Shown one piece after another: positions 47,001 through 59,861 of a DNA stretch of 64,000 nt. A program made the position numbers and the translations under genes. The stretch's first letter is position 1; every line of letters begins with the position of its first letter. The notes under the pieces are model-generated. The model ran no database searches. It saw nothing but the letters and a program-made list of their open reading frames with translations, and was not told the DNA's origin. This stretch comes from Acanthornis magna (Eukaryota > Chordata > Aves > Passeriformes > Acanthizidae): NCBI GenBank assembly GCA_036785705.1, contig JAWUZG010000159.1, positions 3,534,001 through 3,598,000 of the forward strand, written 5' to 3'.

Positions 47001-47811
47001 CATTAACCACTGTACACCCAATATTTCTCATTTCTAAAGGATTCTCACCTCTGCTACAGGATTTCTCAAGAGATATTTAAGTGGAAGACTTTAAAATTAT
47101 TTGAGATGTTTGAGAGGATTTCCTTTTTCTTTATTAAAACACTTCAAGCATTTTATTTCACCACTAACACCATCTAAAGCTCTTATAAATAACTATTCAT
47201 CCTTATTAGTTCAAAGCAAAGTACTATTTGATACACTGCTCAAGTGTGAAGTGATTCATGTTTGCTTTTTTAGAAAAAACAGGATTGGAATGACTTTTTG
47301 GCTCCCTATCTTGAAAACAGACCTTTATTGTAATTTGTTTCTGACTAGAAAAACATTTTCTACTTCAATTCTTTAGGATAAGTTTTCCATTAAAATAAAA
47401 TAAAAAAAGAAGAAAATAGCAATAAAAACAACCCACAGAAAATATTTCACCTTTCAAAGGGTCTTACAGGCATCACTTCTCAGGCTGCTATTAAATTGCT
47501 TTTCAGAGAAAACAAAAGCAAGACCTGGCCACTAAAGGACTGTTACAGTGATGAAATAATAACCAGCTTTAACAAAAAACCCCACTCATTTCCAAGCCTG
47601 AACACCAGTTATAATTTTTCCTTTCTACTTTTCAGAAGGCAGCACTACAAGTTTTACCAACAGAAGTTTACTTTTGATTTATTATTAACAGCTATATATT
47701 ACCAGCCCCTCACCACACACATAATGCAATTTAGAGGGTTTTTCCTCCCCCTTGGCACCGTGCCCATCACTCACCCGTAACGGCATCATAAAACTCTTCT
47801 TCACTGTTCAT
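29067..47811 (-). CDS. OSBPL2: Oxysterol-binding protein-like 2 (ORP2), 13 coding exons
   Basis: Short ORP that moves cholesterol and phosphoinositides between membranes and lipid droplets; it has an ORD lipid-transfer domain and no PH domain. Coding exons in transcript order: 47811-47775, 41712-41565, 41317-41242, 40004-39870, 39228-39131, 38459-38277, 35752-35645, 34758-34669, 34018-33898, 32063-31935, 31206-31083, 30444-30354, 29169-29067. They total 1443 nt (480 residues plus stop), the same length as remembered human ORP2, with all phases agreeing. The start exon encodes [12 protein letters not shown], a FFAT-like motif for binding VAP proteins of the ER. The ORD includes [19 protein letters not shown] and the OSBP fingerprint EQVSHHPP at about residues 175-182. 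A Lys/Glu-rich stretch ([18 protein letters not shown]) precedes the C terminus SDCPDIY. The intron before the 34018 exon ends in a tandem NAGNAG acceptor. Confidence 0.97.
34151..34168 (-). repeat. Possible CR1 tail remnant
   Basis: CACAGAATCACAGAATGG resembles the reverse-strand CR1 terminal repeat. Only the tail-like part is clear, so this could be chance. Confidence 0.3.
35753..38276 (-). other. OSBPL2 intron, nothing further seen
   Basis: A 2.5-kb AT-rich intron. Short ORFs occur on both strands but none has splice signals with coding character or a known domain. Confidence 0.6.
41121..41137. repeat. Poly(A) run
   Basis: A run of 17 A on the + strand, about 100 bp before the OSBPL2 exon at 41242-41317, in its downstream intron. 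Confidence 0.85.
41713..47774 (-). other. OSBPL2 intron (6.1 kb), nothing further seen
   Basis: AT-rich intron between the FFAT-coding start exon and the next exon. It contains a 24-base poly(A) run at 44046-44069 and a short (TA)n tract near 46215-46230. Two CRE-like TGATGTCA cores occur about 40 bp apart near 43420 and 43450; their significance is unknown. No gene is supported. Confidence 0.6.
44046..44069. repeat. Poly(A) run
   Basis: Twenty-four consecutive A on the + strand followed by CCAAACCAAAACC. It could be the tail of a retroposed sequence, but no body with clear identity was seen upstream. Confidence 0.9.
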
Positions 47812-50800
47812 CCTTCAGTGTGAAATCTCTGTGCAGCCAGTGCAGCTTCCTCTAATGCATCGTTGAACTTGATTTAGAGATTAAGTATCTGTGTGCTGTC
47901 AGGGTCTTCTTTTACAAATACCCAGCTGCTTTAGATGATCTATTTGACAAGACAGGGAAACAGAATTAGCAGCTTCCACATTTCTCCTGTGTACAAACAC
48001 TCACACTTGACAAATACTAATTTTCCTATTTCTTCCTATGGCAAAAGATGGATTTTTGCATTCATAAGTAAACAGCTTTCTTTGATACCACAGTGATTTT
48101 GAAGACAACTACTACCTGCCACAAGAACAGCTGATTTACTATGACACACTTCTCTCTGTATAAATACTTCATATACGTTACAATAAAATACATCTTATTT
48201 ACAGCAAGTTAAATTTCAGGCAAGTACAGCTAGAAGAGGCAGAGAACTGACAGAAGAAAAAGCCAGCTGGCAAACCAAAAATTCTCCATAGCAAGAGGAT
48301 AAGCCTTACTGCAGCCTTAACCAAGAAAGCTGGGAACAAGAAACAACCTTTGTATCTCAAAATCTGACCACTGCATGAAAATGTTGGGCCTGTACATCAT
48401 GCAATCAATATGTAGTGACCCTGAGAGAAGTTTTGTCAGGCTACTGCTATGAACTCTTGAAGAGACAACTGGAGATTCTTCCCTCTAGAAGGAATGTAAA
48501 GAACCAACAAACTTTTCCTCAGCAGAACCACGCACTCTGCAAATAACTTGCAGATTTATGAAGCATTCCAGCTCTACTTTATGGATAGACTAAATTAGAT
48601 TTTTTCCAGATGGTTGGCAATGGTGTAACACAAACATTTTTACCTCACCCAATTTTAGTTTAAGGAGAAGAATAAGAAAATTTAGTTTCCACTCTTACAA
48701 ACGTTCACCAGGTTCCAACAACAAGCCAAGTATACAACGCTAAATGACAGCATGGCAATGCTATCAATATCTCCTCCAAAACAACCTCAATCTGTCAGTC
48801 TCAATTTTTTCTGATCCTGAAGATTCCACTGCTTTTGTGACAGTAGTTTCTCCAGAGTAATTATAACTTGCACAATTCCATTCCAATTAAGAGAAACAAA
48901 GCCAGAAGTGCGCTCTGCTCTTACGAGAAGAGTTTACCACGTTTGAAGCCAATTCCTTCTTCTTCTCTGCAAGAAACCAGACTGTGTTTCAAGTCTTTTT
49001 CCGCTCACTGCCCAGAACAAAAGTTGCTTGAATGTCTCACATACATACAGTTCTTACAGCTGTCCATTCAGAGGGAGGAGCTAAACCAGCCCATTACAGA
49101 ACTCATCTAAGTTAATGAATTTAGTGTTTGCCTTCAAGTGTTTTATGTCTTTCAAGGCCAGGTATTTCAGTTTGTCACTTTTCCCTTAGGAACCTCCCAT
49201 TTCCTTGCTACTACAGGATTTTATATCAATCTCTGCACCAGTAATATCACATTTACAAGTCCTCACCCTCCAAGTATCTTTGAAGATGCAAGACATTTAT
49301 GGTTTCAATTGTCTGCAAGCATTGCATCCTTTCAGCAAAACAGCAGCCAGTATTTCCAGAAGGAAACATATACGTACAAGATATAGACTTCTCATGATCA
49401 GCACTACAACTACATTATTTTCTCCCTGTTTTCTTGCATCTGCCATTTTCCTGTTTAGTTTTGTATAGAAGGCACTAAGAAATAAAAATTATGACTTACA
49501 AAACTGTCAAATATCATTAAGAGACTTAGAACAAATAAGGTCATGCAGATGCATGCCAGTTTCTCCTCTCCCCTCCCCTGCACAATAATAATTGCATTAC
49601 AAAAGGATTTGTGAAGTGGAACTACATCCCACAGTGTGCAGTTTCACTGCAGAGACAATGAAGCTTTCCTATAAAAACACCCACCAAGTACAAATGAAGT
49701 GACCAGAATCAGAGACAACTGAAAAGCAGAGTTATGTTGTGCTCTCCTGCCATCCACACCAGAAGCTCACTGCTATTCAAAAATGAAAGTTCAATTATAT
49801 GTCTGTAAGTTATATACACTTTGTAACTATTACCTAAAGAACAAAATATTAATTGAAGTCACTTTAAATAACAGTCACAAATTGTCCTAAGAAGCAAGGA
49901 ACATTTTTTTAAAGGATAAAACAATATATTTTGCTGAGTTAAACTAGGAATAACTTCACGCTTATATCACTTTTTACATTCAGTTCTTTTATACAGCAGA
50001 GATTAACATGAATTTGCATGTAGCTGAACACAGTGATAACAGCATTCAGCTTTCATGTGCCAAAAAGCTGGGATTAAATCCTGTTCACTTACTAAGAGCA
50101 ACAGCAAAAGTTACTTTCAACTAGGCTGAAATGCCAGAAGACAAAAACACCGTGGTTGCTTCATATTCAGTATCTGTAATCTGTATTTCCTCCTCCATGT
50201 CCCTGATGTTCCCAGAAGAATTCACTTGCCCACCAGCAAGTGTGATTAGCAGCTTTCATCAAAATTGCCATTGAAGGAAGGGTGCAACACTCCTGTGTCA
50301 GACAGACCCCAGGAGCTCAGGATCAGCTGGAAAATCTTTCATAAACCATAAACATCCTATCATGGCCTCATCTTTCAGTCCTACAGTGTAGAAGAAACAC
50401 AAAGCCTGTCTGGATATTTTCTTACACACACAGTAATCATTAGCAATGTAACAAACAGGTTCCCATACAGATTCTGCTTGTTGAGAGAACACAGTTTCAG
50501 CAGCTGAGGTTTGCTGGTTTACAGACTGAAATTATCTCAGTGCGCTTCACTTTCCAGGCAGGGCCAAGGGGCTGAGCCTGGCTGCTCAGGGGACACTCAG
50601 AAATGTGCTTTTCCTGGGGATCTCAGCCCAGCTGCACTGCCACGCCGCTCACCAAACCATCTCATCAATAACAGGGAAAAGCTGCAAGCAGAGGCACCTT
50701 AAGAGAACTGGAAATTCCTCATTTAATGATGACAACACAGCCCTGGCCACAACCAGTACAGATTTTGTGGTTTATAGGATAAGCAACAAAGCTTATCTAC

Positions 50801-51627
50801 TTCCTCATATTTTAGGACTACGGATTGGTATGAACTAATTTGATTTATTATGGGATTTGTGTGCATGAGTACAAACAGCTGCATTTGTTTTTATTTTTGT
50901 ATCAAATTGATTTCCCTACAGGAGTGATGCTATTTTTGAAGCTCAAACTGAAAGACAACAGATAAAAACATCCAATAAAAGCATAATATCCATCCCAACA
51001 GTACAACTTTGGTTGGTAAATCTGTACTGCAGCTGTACTAGCTTATATTTCATTCTGATAAATTTTCTGGTACATTGTCCAGAATATTCACAATAAGATT
51101 TCACTCTTTGAAACTATCTTTAAAGTTGAGTGTTCAAGCAATTTAGAGAAAACAACTAAGCCTAACATAACTCATTGAAGCAAGCCTTGAACAGGTTATT
51201 AGGGCAGAACCTAGACTTTCTAGTCATTTTGCTTATTTGCATGTCAAAGCCTAAAATATGCAAACCCAAACTAGCTAAACATAGAATGTGAAGTCAAAAA
51301 CTTCTAGGGGCTTCTGGCATCTTCTAATCAAAGAACAACCTCTGTGGTTCCTCCGAAATAAGCTTTACACCTTGGTGATGTTGTAAAGCCATTCAGAACA
51401 CGTTAAACAAGGTATTATGTTGTCCAGTCACACAAGCTAGAAATGCAAGTACCAATGCTGAAATTAAAAAAGCCATTTTTGTCTCAAGGAAGAAACCCCA
51501 AAACCTGAACAGGTAAGGGATAGAAATATAACTAACTACAAATCACATGGGCACAGAGCCTGGTTTTTATTTTTAGTTAGAAGGTGTCATTGGTACTGTG
51601 AAACAACTCAAAAGCAGGTTATCTGAA

Positions 51628-51946
51628 GGGAGCCTACAGGAAAGCTGGAGAGGGACTTTTTACAAGAGCATGTAGTGACAGGACAAGGAGGAACGGCTTC
51701 AAACTGACAGAGAGAAAGTCTAGATTAAATACTGGAAAAAAAATCTCCCCTGTGAGGGTGGGGAAGCCCTGGCACAGGTTGCCCAGAGAAGCTGTGGCTG
51801 CCCCATCCCTGGAAGTGTTCAAGGCCAGGCTGGATGGGGCTTGGAGCAACCTGGGATAGTAAAAGGTGTCCCTGCCCATGGCAAGGGGTGGAATGAGAGG
51901 ATCTTTAAGGCCCCTTCCAACTCAAACCACCCTATGATTCTGTGAT
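51628..51946 (+). repeat. CR1 LINE fragment (3' end)
   Basis: About 320 bp match the end of avian CR1. It begins near AAAGCTGGAGAGGGACTTTT, passes GGCACAGGTTGCCCAGAGAA and GGTGTCCCTGCCCATGGCAA, and ends CCTATGATTCTGTGAT. The + strand ORF frames are broken. It is 5'-truncated, as is usual for CR1, and the best preserved CR1 copy in the window. Confidence 0.92.
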
Positions 51947-53297
51947 AATCATTAAAGCTCCTTTAAATTCTCACAGTTTATCAGAAAATGCCACACATTC
52001 CTGAATGATAACCACGGACAGACCCTTTTTTAAAGGACACAAGGATGTTTGGCACAGTCAAAGGACAAAACAAAACATGAAGTTGAAATAAGTACTGCAG
52101 AAACACATCCACACCTTGAAATAGGTTCTACAGAGGGGAGGGAATTACTCAGATTGACATCCTGCCTTCCAGAACTGCATTTGTCACAGGAGAGGGAATG
52201 AACAGAAAGGGATGCTCCTAAACACCAGAGAGGTCCCAAGAGGAGCTCGGGAGCAAACTCCATTCTCTCAGAGACCCCCACAGCCTTGGTGCAGAGAGTG
52301 TACCAAACTGCTCACACACCCCCAGTCCCAGCCACGGTCTCATGACCGAGTAAGCATATCTGTCAATCAGCTGGTTGTGAATAATGTCACACAAAGTGGT
52401 CTGTCAGGCACAGAGCTGAACCTGTCACTCGGCTGTGACATGTACCAGGTGATCTGGCTGCCAGCAGAACACTCTGCTTTCCAAAGCTCTGTGCAGGTCA
52501 CAGTGTCCCCTACAAGGTCAAAGTCCCAGGAGTAGAAGGCACACGAACTCTCTTCCAGAAATACATCACTCCCAGACTTTGCACAATTCCTATTTTAAAC
52601 CATTTCCTCCCACTTGAACTTATTTTTAAAACCAGGACAACAAAAGCGCAAGACTTTGCAAATGGCTTTATAAACTGCCTAATTTGCTCCACGCATTCTG
52701 TGACGTGTGAGCATCTCTCTGAGAGGAGATGCACATTCCACCTTCATGGCTGCTCTCCAAAAGCAGCGTGTGGGAATCCACTGCCTTTATCTGGGTAAAT
52801 TAGTAATCCCTCAAATTTGTCACCTCGTAGGCTTGTTCCTTCTCAAAATTTCATTTTTCAGGAGAAAATAATAAAAACAAGCAGCTTATGCTCTGTCACC
52901 GTGATTCTGGATCCCAGGAACTCATGCATCAATTAAAGAACCCCACAAACTTCCAGCCCTAAGCAACCTGCGAGAGTTTAAACCTGTAACTACCCTGACT
53001 AAGTTAATTTGACTAGTTCCTCCACACTAACTCGTTCTTCCAGGTTAATCCTCAACAAAGACCCAGCAGGATAACCGAAAGTTACTCCTCCTTAAAGAAA
53101 CATTTACATTTCTATAGAAAGACCAGCATTTACAATGAGTGGCTCACTGGGCTGGAATGTGGCTCAGCAAGCTCAGGTTTGAAGCTGGCTGGGGACAGCT
53201 GCAGTGCCTTTTTTCCTCCAGACCTCAAGCTGAAATTTCTCATCATGCAGCAGTTCTGGAAAGCTTTCCTGACACCACCGTGCTAAATTAAAAACCC

Positions 53298-53330
53298 TTT
53301 TTTTCTTTTTTTTTCTTTTTTTTTTTTTTT
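53298..53330. repeat. T-rich homopolymer tract
   Basis: Thirty-three bases of T broken only by two C. Low-complexity sequence inside OSBPL2 intron 1. Confidence 0.85.
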
Positions 53331-53778
53331 GCAAGCCCATGTTCTAGCTCGGGAAGACACATAAAACACTTTGTCCTATTCATTACACAGATATTGAATC
53401 TACTTGTGAAATCCAGGAGAATTTAAGTAAAAGGTAATACAGAATCAACAAGCAGCCATGAAAATAACAACAGAGGTTCACCAGCATGAGCAGGTAGGGT
53501 GTTAGGAGTTCAGTGGACTGGAACTGGACTGCCACCAAAGAATTCATGAACTAGCACATTCATCAGCTTTTTCACATGCCTAACAAGGTTTTGTTGGATG
53601 TGCATTTCCACAGCAAATTTCAAAACCATTTAAGTTTATTACCGTGAAAAGAGAAAAACTGCAAGCAATTAAAAAAAAAGGTAAAAGGGGGGGAAAAGTC
53701 ACTTGGGACCTTCCTCACAAAAACCATTTTCATTACTTTGATATGACAAGGACAAAGGGGAATGTGAATTTTCAATAG

Positions 53779-54008
53779 AGAGCAGGTTTAGCTTAAATAC
53801 TAGAAATAAATTCTTCCCTGTGAGGGTGCTAAGGCCCTGGCACAGGTTGCCCAGAAAAGCTGCTCCATCCCTGGAAATGTCCAATGCCAGGTTGTACCAG
53901 GACTGGAGCACCCTGGGATGGTGGAAGGTGTCCCTGCCCATGGCAGGGGGTGGCACTGGATGGGCTTTAATGTCCCTTCCAACCCAAACCATTCTGTGAT
54001 TCTGTGAT
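53779..54008 (+). repeat. CR1 LINE fragment (3' end)
   Basis: About 230 bp in the same orientation as the copy at 51.6 kb, with GGCACAGGTTGCCCAGAAAA, GGAAGGTGTCCCTGCCCATG and a terminal ATTCTGTGATTCTGTGAT. It differs from the first copy by small indels, so it is a separate insertion, probably of a related CR1 subfamily. Confidence 0.92.
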
Positions 54009-57000
54009 ATCCTGGTTTCAGGATGCAACTTCTGTCCAGAAAGAGATTCCCAAAGAGCCAACAGAAGATCAAATATGCACACCCTTCATACTAACACCAA
54101 AATTGAAAAATGGGGAACAAAAGGAGAACAAAAATCCCAACAGTCTACAACATGACTGGTGGAATAAGACCCAACCCCATCGTCTCTTGAGTTGCCAGCT
54201 GAAATAAAACATAGCTGTAGTACTTCAAGGGATAGAAATAAATAACTTGAACTAGAAGATAAATATTCATGTGTGTTTGATTCATACACATCTCCTGAAA
54301 ACATCAAACTGCAGTGTTTCATCTCTGAATGAAAGCTTCAGTAAGGATGAATCTTAATTGACTCCTGAAATTAGGTTACCAGCAACATTGGATCTAAAAC
54401 ATCTACAAAAATTAGCCAAGAAGCAAATTTAATTGGCAATTTAGATTAACTGTTATGCACTTAAAATCTCTTCAGCCAGAGAACAGCGACACAGACAGCA
54501 GAATCCAGACGAGGATTTTCTTTACCAAGTGAGATTTGTTTCTTACTCCAAAGTTTGAACGTAATACCACCTTCCAGATGTCTTGGCAAGATAATGCCCT
54601 CTCTGCAACCACAGCAAGAGAAGGGCAAGCTCCTTCTCAAATCTGTTTTTAAGTGCAGAGGGGCTGGGTGAAGAGCATCAGCTGAACACCCGGCCCACTG
54701 TCACTTTGCCATTTCTCTGGAGATTGCAGCTGTTCCTGCCACAGGATTTTACGTAGCTGGGAGTTATTAAATGGCCTGGGGACAGTTCAGTGCCAGCACT
54801 TGGAACAACAGTGACAACAAACTGAACATCTGAAAGGTTACCTTTAAACACATGAGCCAAACTGATTTATGGCAGGAAGAATCATGTTCTGTTCTCTCAG
54901 AAATACCAATTTCTGGTGACACTTCACAGGAATTAAGAGACAACTGAAAGCTGAGACTACAAGTCTGGCTTTCAAATGAGTAAAGGCCACAAAACTTGTT
55001 TCTGCATCAGAACAAATGGCAATAATTGTCCCACACACTAATCATTGCCCCCAGCACAAAGCTCCAGTGCTGCTACCAGAACTATTATTCACTGAACATA
55101 AAAATCATAAAGATGAAACTGGACAGAAAATATCCTCCCAGAATAGTGCTCAATTACCTACAGAACCAATGGCTATTCCCCACTTTCACTTCAGCCAAAA
55201 ATTCTCTTCTACAGCCAAGGATAGTAGCTTGCAGAACTTCCTTCAAATCTAACAAACAGAGCAAGGAAACTTGATTCAGCAGATTAATATTTTCTGATGC
55301 AAAACACTTCATTGAAATTCACACAGAATTCTGTAAATGTCCTCCTTTTTTAACAATACCTCAGTATCTGAAACATTTTTCCACCTGAGAGCAGCTGGTA
55401 CAGCATTTTTCAGACTCTGTAACCTTCCCTTGGAAACTATTTCATGGCACATGATTGTAAAAAATGACACAATTCTGTTCTGCACACCTCTCCACGCACA
55501 ATGCATAATGCTAGGTTTGATCAGAAGTGATAAATCAGCTCATTTCTAGCCACAGTGTTAAAAAACAAAATAATTCAATACTGTTATTGTAAAACAAGTC
55601 ACTTCTTAGCAGTTTCCTGAGGATCTGTTTTATCTTATTTGTAAGAGGTAAGGTGGGAAGTAATCAATAACTCCAAGCACAGTGGCTTTGGACACAGTGT
55701 CAGTAGACACATAATTAATCATTTAGGAACACTTCTCTTTGAAGGCAAAATTAAGCATGCTTGGGTACTTCTCATCATAATTCAACCGCCCCTGCAAATT
55801 GATCACTGACGCTTATGAACATGAAGACAGTTACAGTATAAAACATCACTGGAGAAAACCCCCAGAACAGCAAAAATAGTTACATGTTTAAGTTTACAGA
55901 TCTTCCTCCTTGGAGGAAGCTTTGTCTTTGTGGTCCGCTTCTCTCTGCACAGGTGTAGGTTTACGTTTACTCTGAACAAGGTATCCTACAAATAATTTCA
56001 AAATTGAGATTTAAAAAAAAAAAATAAAAAATTTGACTTCTCAGGACATGAAAAATATCTCCATTTAGAGTCCAGTTTTAATAAAGAATCCACTCAGCTA
56101 TCTGCTCAGTAACATTAACTCACTTGAGTAACAAAACGTGCACAGCACTTTGTTTAAAAATAAGACCACGTAAACACATGGGCAGCATTTTTGTTCGACT
56201 CTGAAGATGGGCAGCATTTTTGTAGCTCTTAAACAACCACTCAACAGCTTCACTGTTCTAGTGCAAAACCTAGAAAGAACCCATGCGCGGGGGGCAGTTC
56301 TGCTCTCCCGAAAACATTCTCCTTTCAGTCAACACATCCTGCTCAATGTGAACCCTCATGAACAGGCTGGAGAGTGAATTTCCCTGCAGCCTTAATGCAC
56401 ACAAATTTCACAATGGAGAGCTATTAATGGGATTCTCAACCTCACTTGATTGCCCTGACACGTTGTAGGGAGCAGAGGGAGCTGCTTAGTGAGTTAAGTG
56501 AGCTGAAGGGAGTGATGTGAACCACAGCCACCTCAGAACTCACACTTTACCACCTTCAACTTCCATTGCCTTTAACTATCACCAGAATCAAAACACAGGG
56601 AGATCTACTAATAGATTCTTTCAGGAGCCCTAAAGACAATTTACTCAGAAGTGTGAAAATAACGTTAGTAAAAGTATAACGAAGTTATTTACCCAGTCAT
56701 GAAAACACATTTCTTGACAAATACCCTAATTATTCAAACTTTGCAACACCCCAGAGGTTCACAGCATCCCAAGAGCCTTTATCTCATCCAATACTGACCA
56801 GAACAGCCAAGGAGCTGGACTGGAGCAGGAACATCACAGACCAAGGTTTCCATTTGGTCTAACATCAAGCACAGACATTATGTGCTCAACAGAGCAAAAG
56901 ACAGTTCAAGTTTGGGACTATAAAACCAAGAGGGCCAAGACTAAAATGTCCAGCTCTGTTTCTGCAGCTGCAGGGACAATTCACCTTTTGTGCACCCTCC

Positions 57001-59861
57001 CTCCCACCAGATGGATAAACAAGCCCAGGAAGACAACACTCTGCAGCCTCTGCATTTTCTGAATGGAGAGCTGCTGCAATTTACTACAAATCTGTCTCAT
57101 TAAATTATGTGCATAATAAAATATACTGAACTAATCTAAATGATCTGTCTAGACCAGCAAATGAATTTCCAATTGTAACTGTATTTAAGGCAAGGAAAAA
57201 AATCAAGTTTAAGTAAGCTTAGTCTATTCTTGTAACTTATTGATCCTGAAAATTAAGACATTATCTCTGTGCACTGAATCAACAATAAATTTTTAAAGAG
57301 TATAACTGAAAGTTATGGTAAGCCACATTTGACACATTCTAATTGCTTGTTGCCCTCCTGCAACTTGCTATTACAAGTCTTTAAGAACACAAAGTAAATA
57401 ATTACATCATCATACAGTCTGCATAGTAATTATTAAGATGCAAAGATTGAGATAATGAATTCTTCAATTCCAAGTTCTATGGTCGTCTGTTCCGTAAAAT
57501 ATTAAAACCCATAAAAGAACTGCTATAAAGCATAATCTGTATTTTTTTGCAACAGGGAAAACATCAGTCCTGTATCTCCGAAGTGGCAGATACAGGGTGA
57601 CCAACTTGTTCCTCCCTCTCACTTTCCAAATTATTCAGCTTGGAGAAGATGCCCCTGTGATAAGCTACGTGTTCAAGCTCAGCAACAACATTCAATTTCT
57701 TGAGCACTCCATATTTAACACATATTTTCTGCATGCCTCATTTTGTGCATTTCTTCCAAAAATTTTAAGAACCAAACATTTTAGCTACTTCACAAAGAGG
57801 CTAAACACTGAGCATTTTAGGACATCGTATCAGTGTCAAATGCAGATATTTCTTGTATCTCCATGATGCAGGTGACAAAACTGATGCTGAGTGAAGGACT
57901 AGAAAAATGGCACCTTGTAAACAGAAGGCCTAGATATCAACAGCATGATGTAACATTGCATTTGTTCAAGGGCAAGCTACTTCAAATACCAAAGCTAATA
58001 AATTATCTGCTTAAAAATTCAGCGTACTTCCAGGCTAATCTTGCTTTCAAACAACAACAAAAAAAAATCATCTGACTGGCACTACAAACAGTGATTTAAA
58101 AATATAGCCTTATCAAAGCAAAAAAAGCCTGATCGGGACATTTTCCAGCCAATACTAAGATAACAGAAAGCAAAGCTTTCCACCTTTGTTCTAGGTCAGC
58201 ATGTGTGAAGTTCACACAGTAGAATTCACAAGAAGAAAGACTGAAAGAAATACCAGTTTCAATCATAAGATCTGTCAGCTTGAGCAAGTACGTATCATGG
58301 AAAGCAGTAACAGTATTAAAACTGACTTAAAGAAAGGATCCAAGAGTGAAAATTATCTTCTGTGATGTCAGCAAAAAAATAACTAATAACCACACTGCTT
58401 TTCACTATTGTATCAACTGGAACCTTCATCCCAATCTAGTCTTCAACTACCTGTAGGCACAGGATTTGTTGTCTAACCACTATTTTCTATCTCAAACTTC
58501 TGTCTTCTGTTTCTAAGATTATTTTGGCTGAAGAGCCAGTTCTGGAGGAAAATGCTGTATTTTTTCCTGGACAGCAGACATATCAGTGTTTCCTTTTGAG
58601 GACTTCCTGAATTTACAAGTTCATCATGAGGTGCTGTTGGTTTAGGAAAGCAACAATAAGAATCACTCCAGATCCTATCCCACACTGCCCTCAGCTTTCT
58701 GTCACGTGGTCAAACATTTGTATGGCTTGACAACTATTTTAAGAAAAAGCCGTGTTTATTGTAACCGAAAACACAAGGGGTTACTCGGGGGAAAATCATC
58801 GCTTGGAATTTCTTGCTTCCATGCTAGTTTAGCCAGTTCTGCTACTCTCATCCCACGGCACAGCACTTCATGTTTGGAAGTTACCCAAGTCACTGCTTCC
58901 AGAAATTGCCCTGAGGTTTTAGAAGTCCCTGAGCACACTGGCGTAAAGTTTGTTAAAGATGATACGCATGTGGTTGCCCCCAGATGGCAACGTGAACGTG
59001 AAGTTACAGAACTTTGCAAGGTTAAGTTGGAATGATAGAGTTTATTTTCCCTTGTACTCAAAGCTTTAGAAAAGGAAACGCTACAGAAGAGTACTGCAAA
59101 TCAACACTGCAGAACCATGTTTCCTTTTTACTTTTCCTGGAATCTCATGTGAAGGCTATGTAATTTAGCTGAGAAAATTCACAGTAAACTGAAGCAGTAT
59201 CTGCTTGCACTCAACATGCTTTGGCAGCTGCTTCTGAGAGGAAACACATAAGGTTACGGCACACATAAAAACCAGGAGAGGATTTTGAACCCACATCTGA
59301 AATTCTGGCTTGGAAGTACTGCAGAGTAAAAAACTGCTTCTAAAAGGAGTCCTGAATCCAAACATACATATAGCACAAACATGATCAATACCCAAATTAA
59401 ATAAATGGCAACTTATACCTTTATTACCATGCAGAAGTTCTGGAGGCATGTTATTTAAAAAATAGCCTTTTTTCCTGCTCTTTTTCCCATCTTCCTTATC
59501 TCCTTTTCAGGAGCTCTGTAAGAGAAACATTGAGTAGGTAACTGAAAAACAAATAAAACCGAAAAAAAAGCCAACCCCAAATAAAACCCCGACCGCTCGC
59601 TGTGCTTCAGCTGTGGCCTAAAAGGCCCCTTGAGGCTCCTGTACTGGGCTGAAACTGAGCCCAGCACATTCCTCTGGAGAGCCGGGTGTCGTAGGCTCCT
59701 TTGCTAAACTACCCAGCTGCAAAAGCAATCGGAAAAATATGGTAAAATTAGAAAAATCCTGACGCTGGGGCTGACGGAGCCGCACTGACCCGCACCCTCT
59801 GCATAGCAACGTCCTTCAGCCCCCGCTCCCTCCCGGGCCCCGGAGAGCCCAATGCATGAGG

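Noticed and set aside
58096..58287. Minus-strand ORF with THADLEQRWKALL, reminiscent of the SANT-like segment of MCRS1
   Set aside because: Only a dozen residues are similar, no donor follows in frame, and no other MCRS1-like segment was found nearby; the resemblance is probably chance.
58706..59035. 109-codon + strand ORF in OSBPL2 intron 1
   Set aside because: No acceptable splice context or known domain; the opposite strand is open as well, so it carries little evidence.
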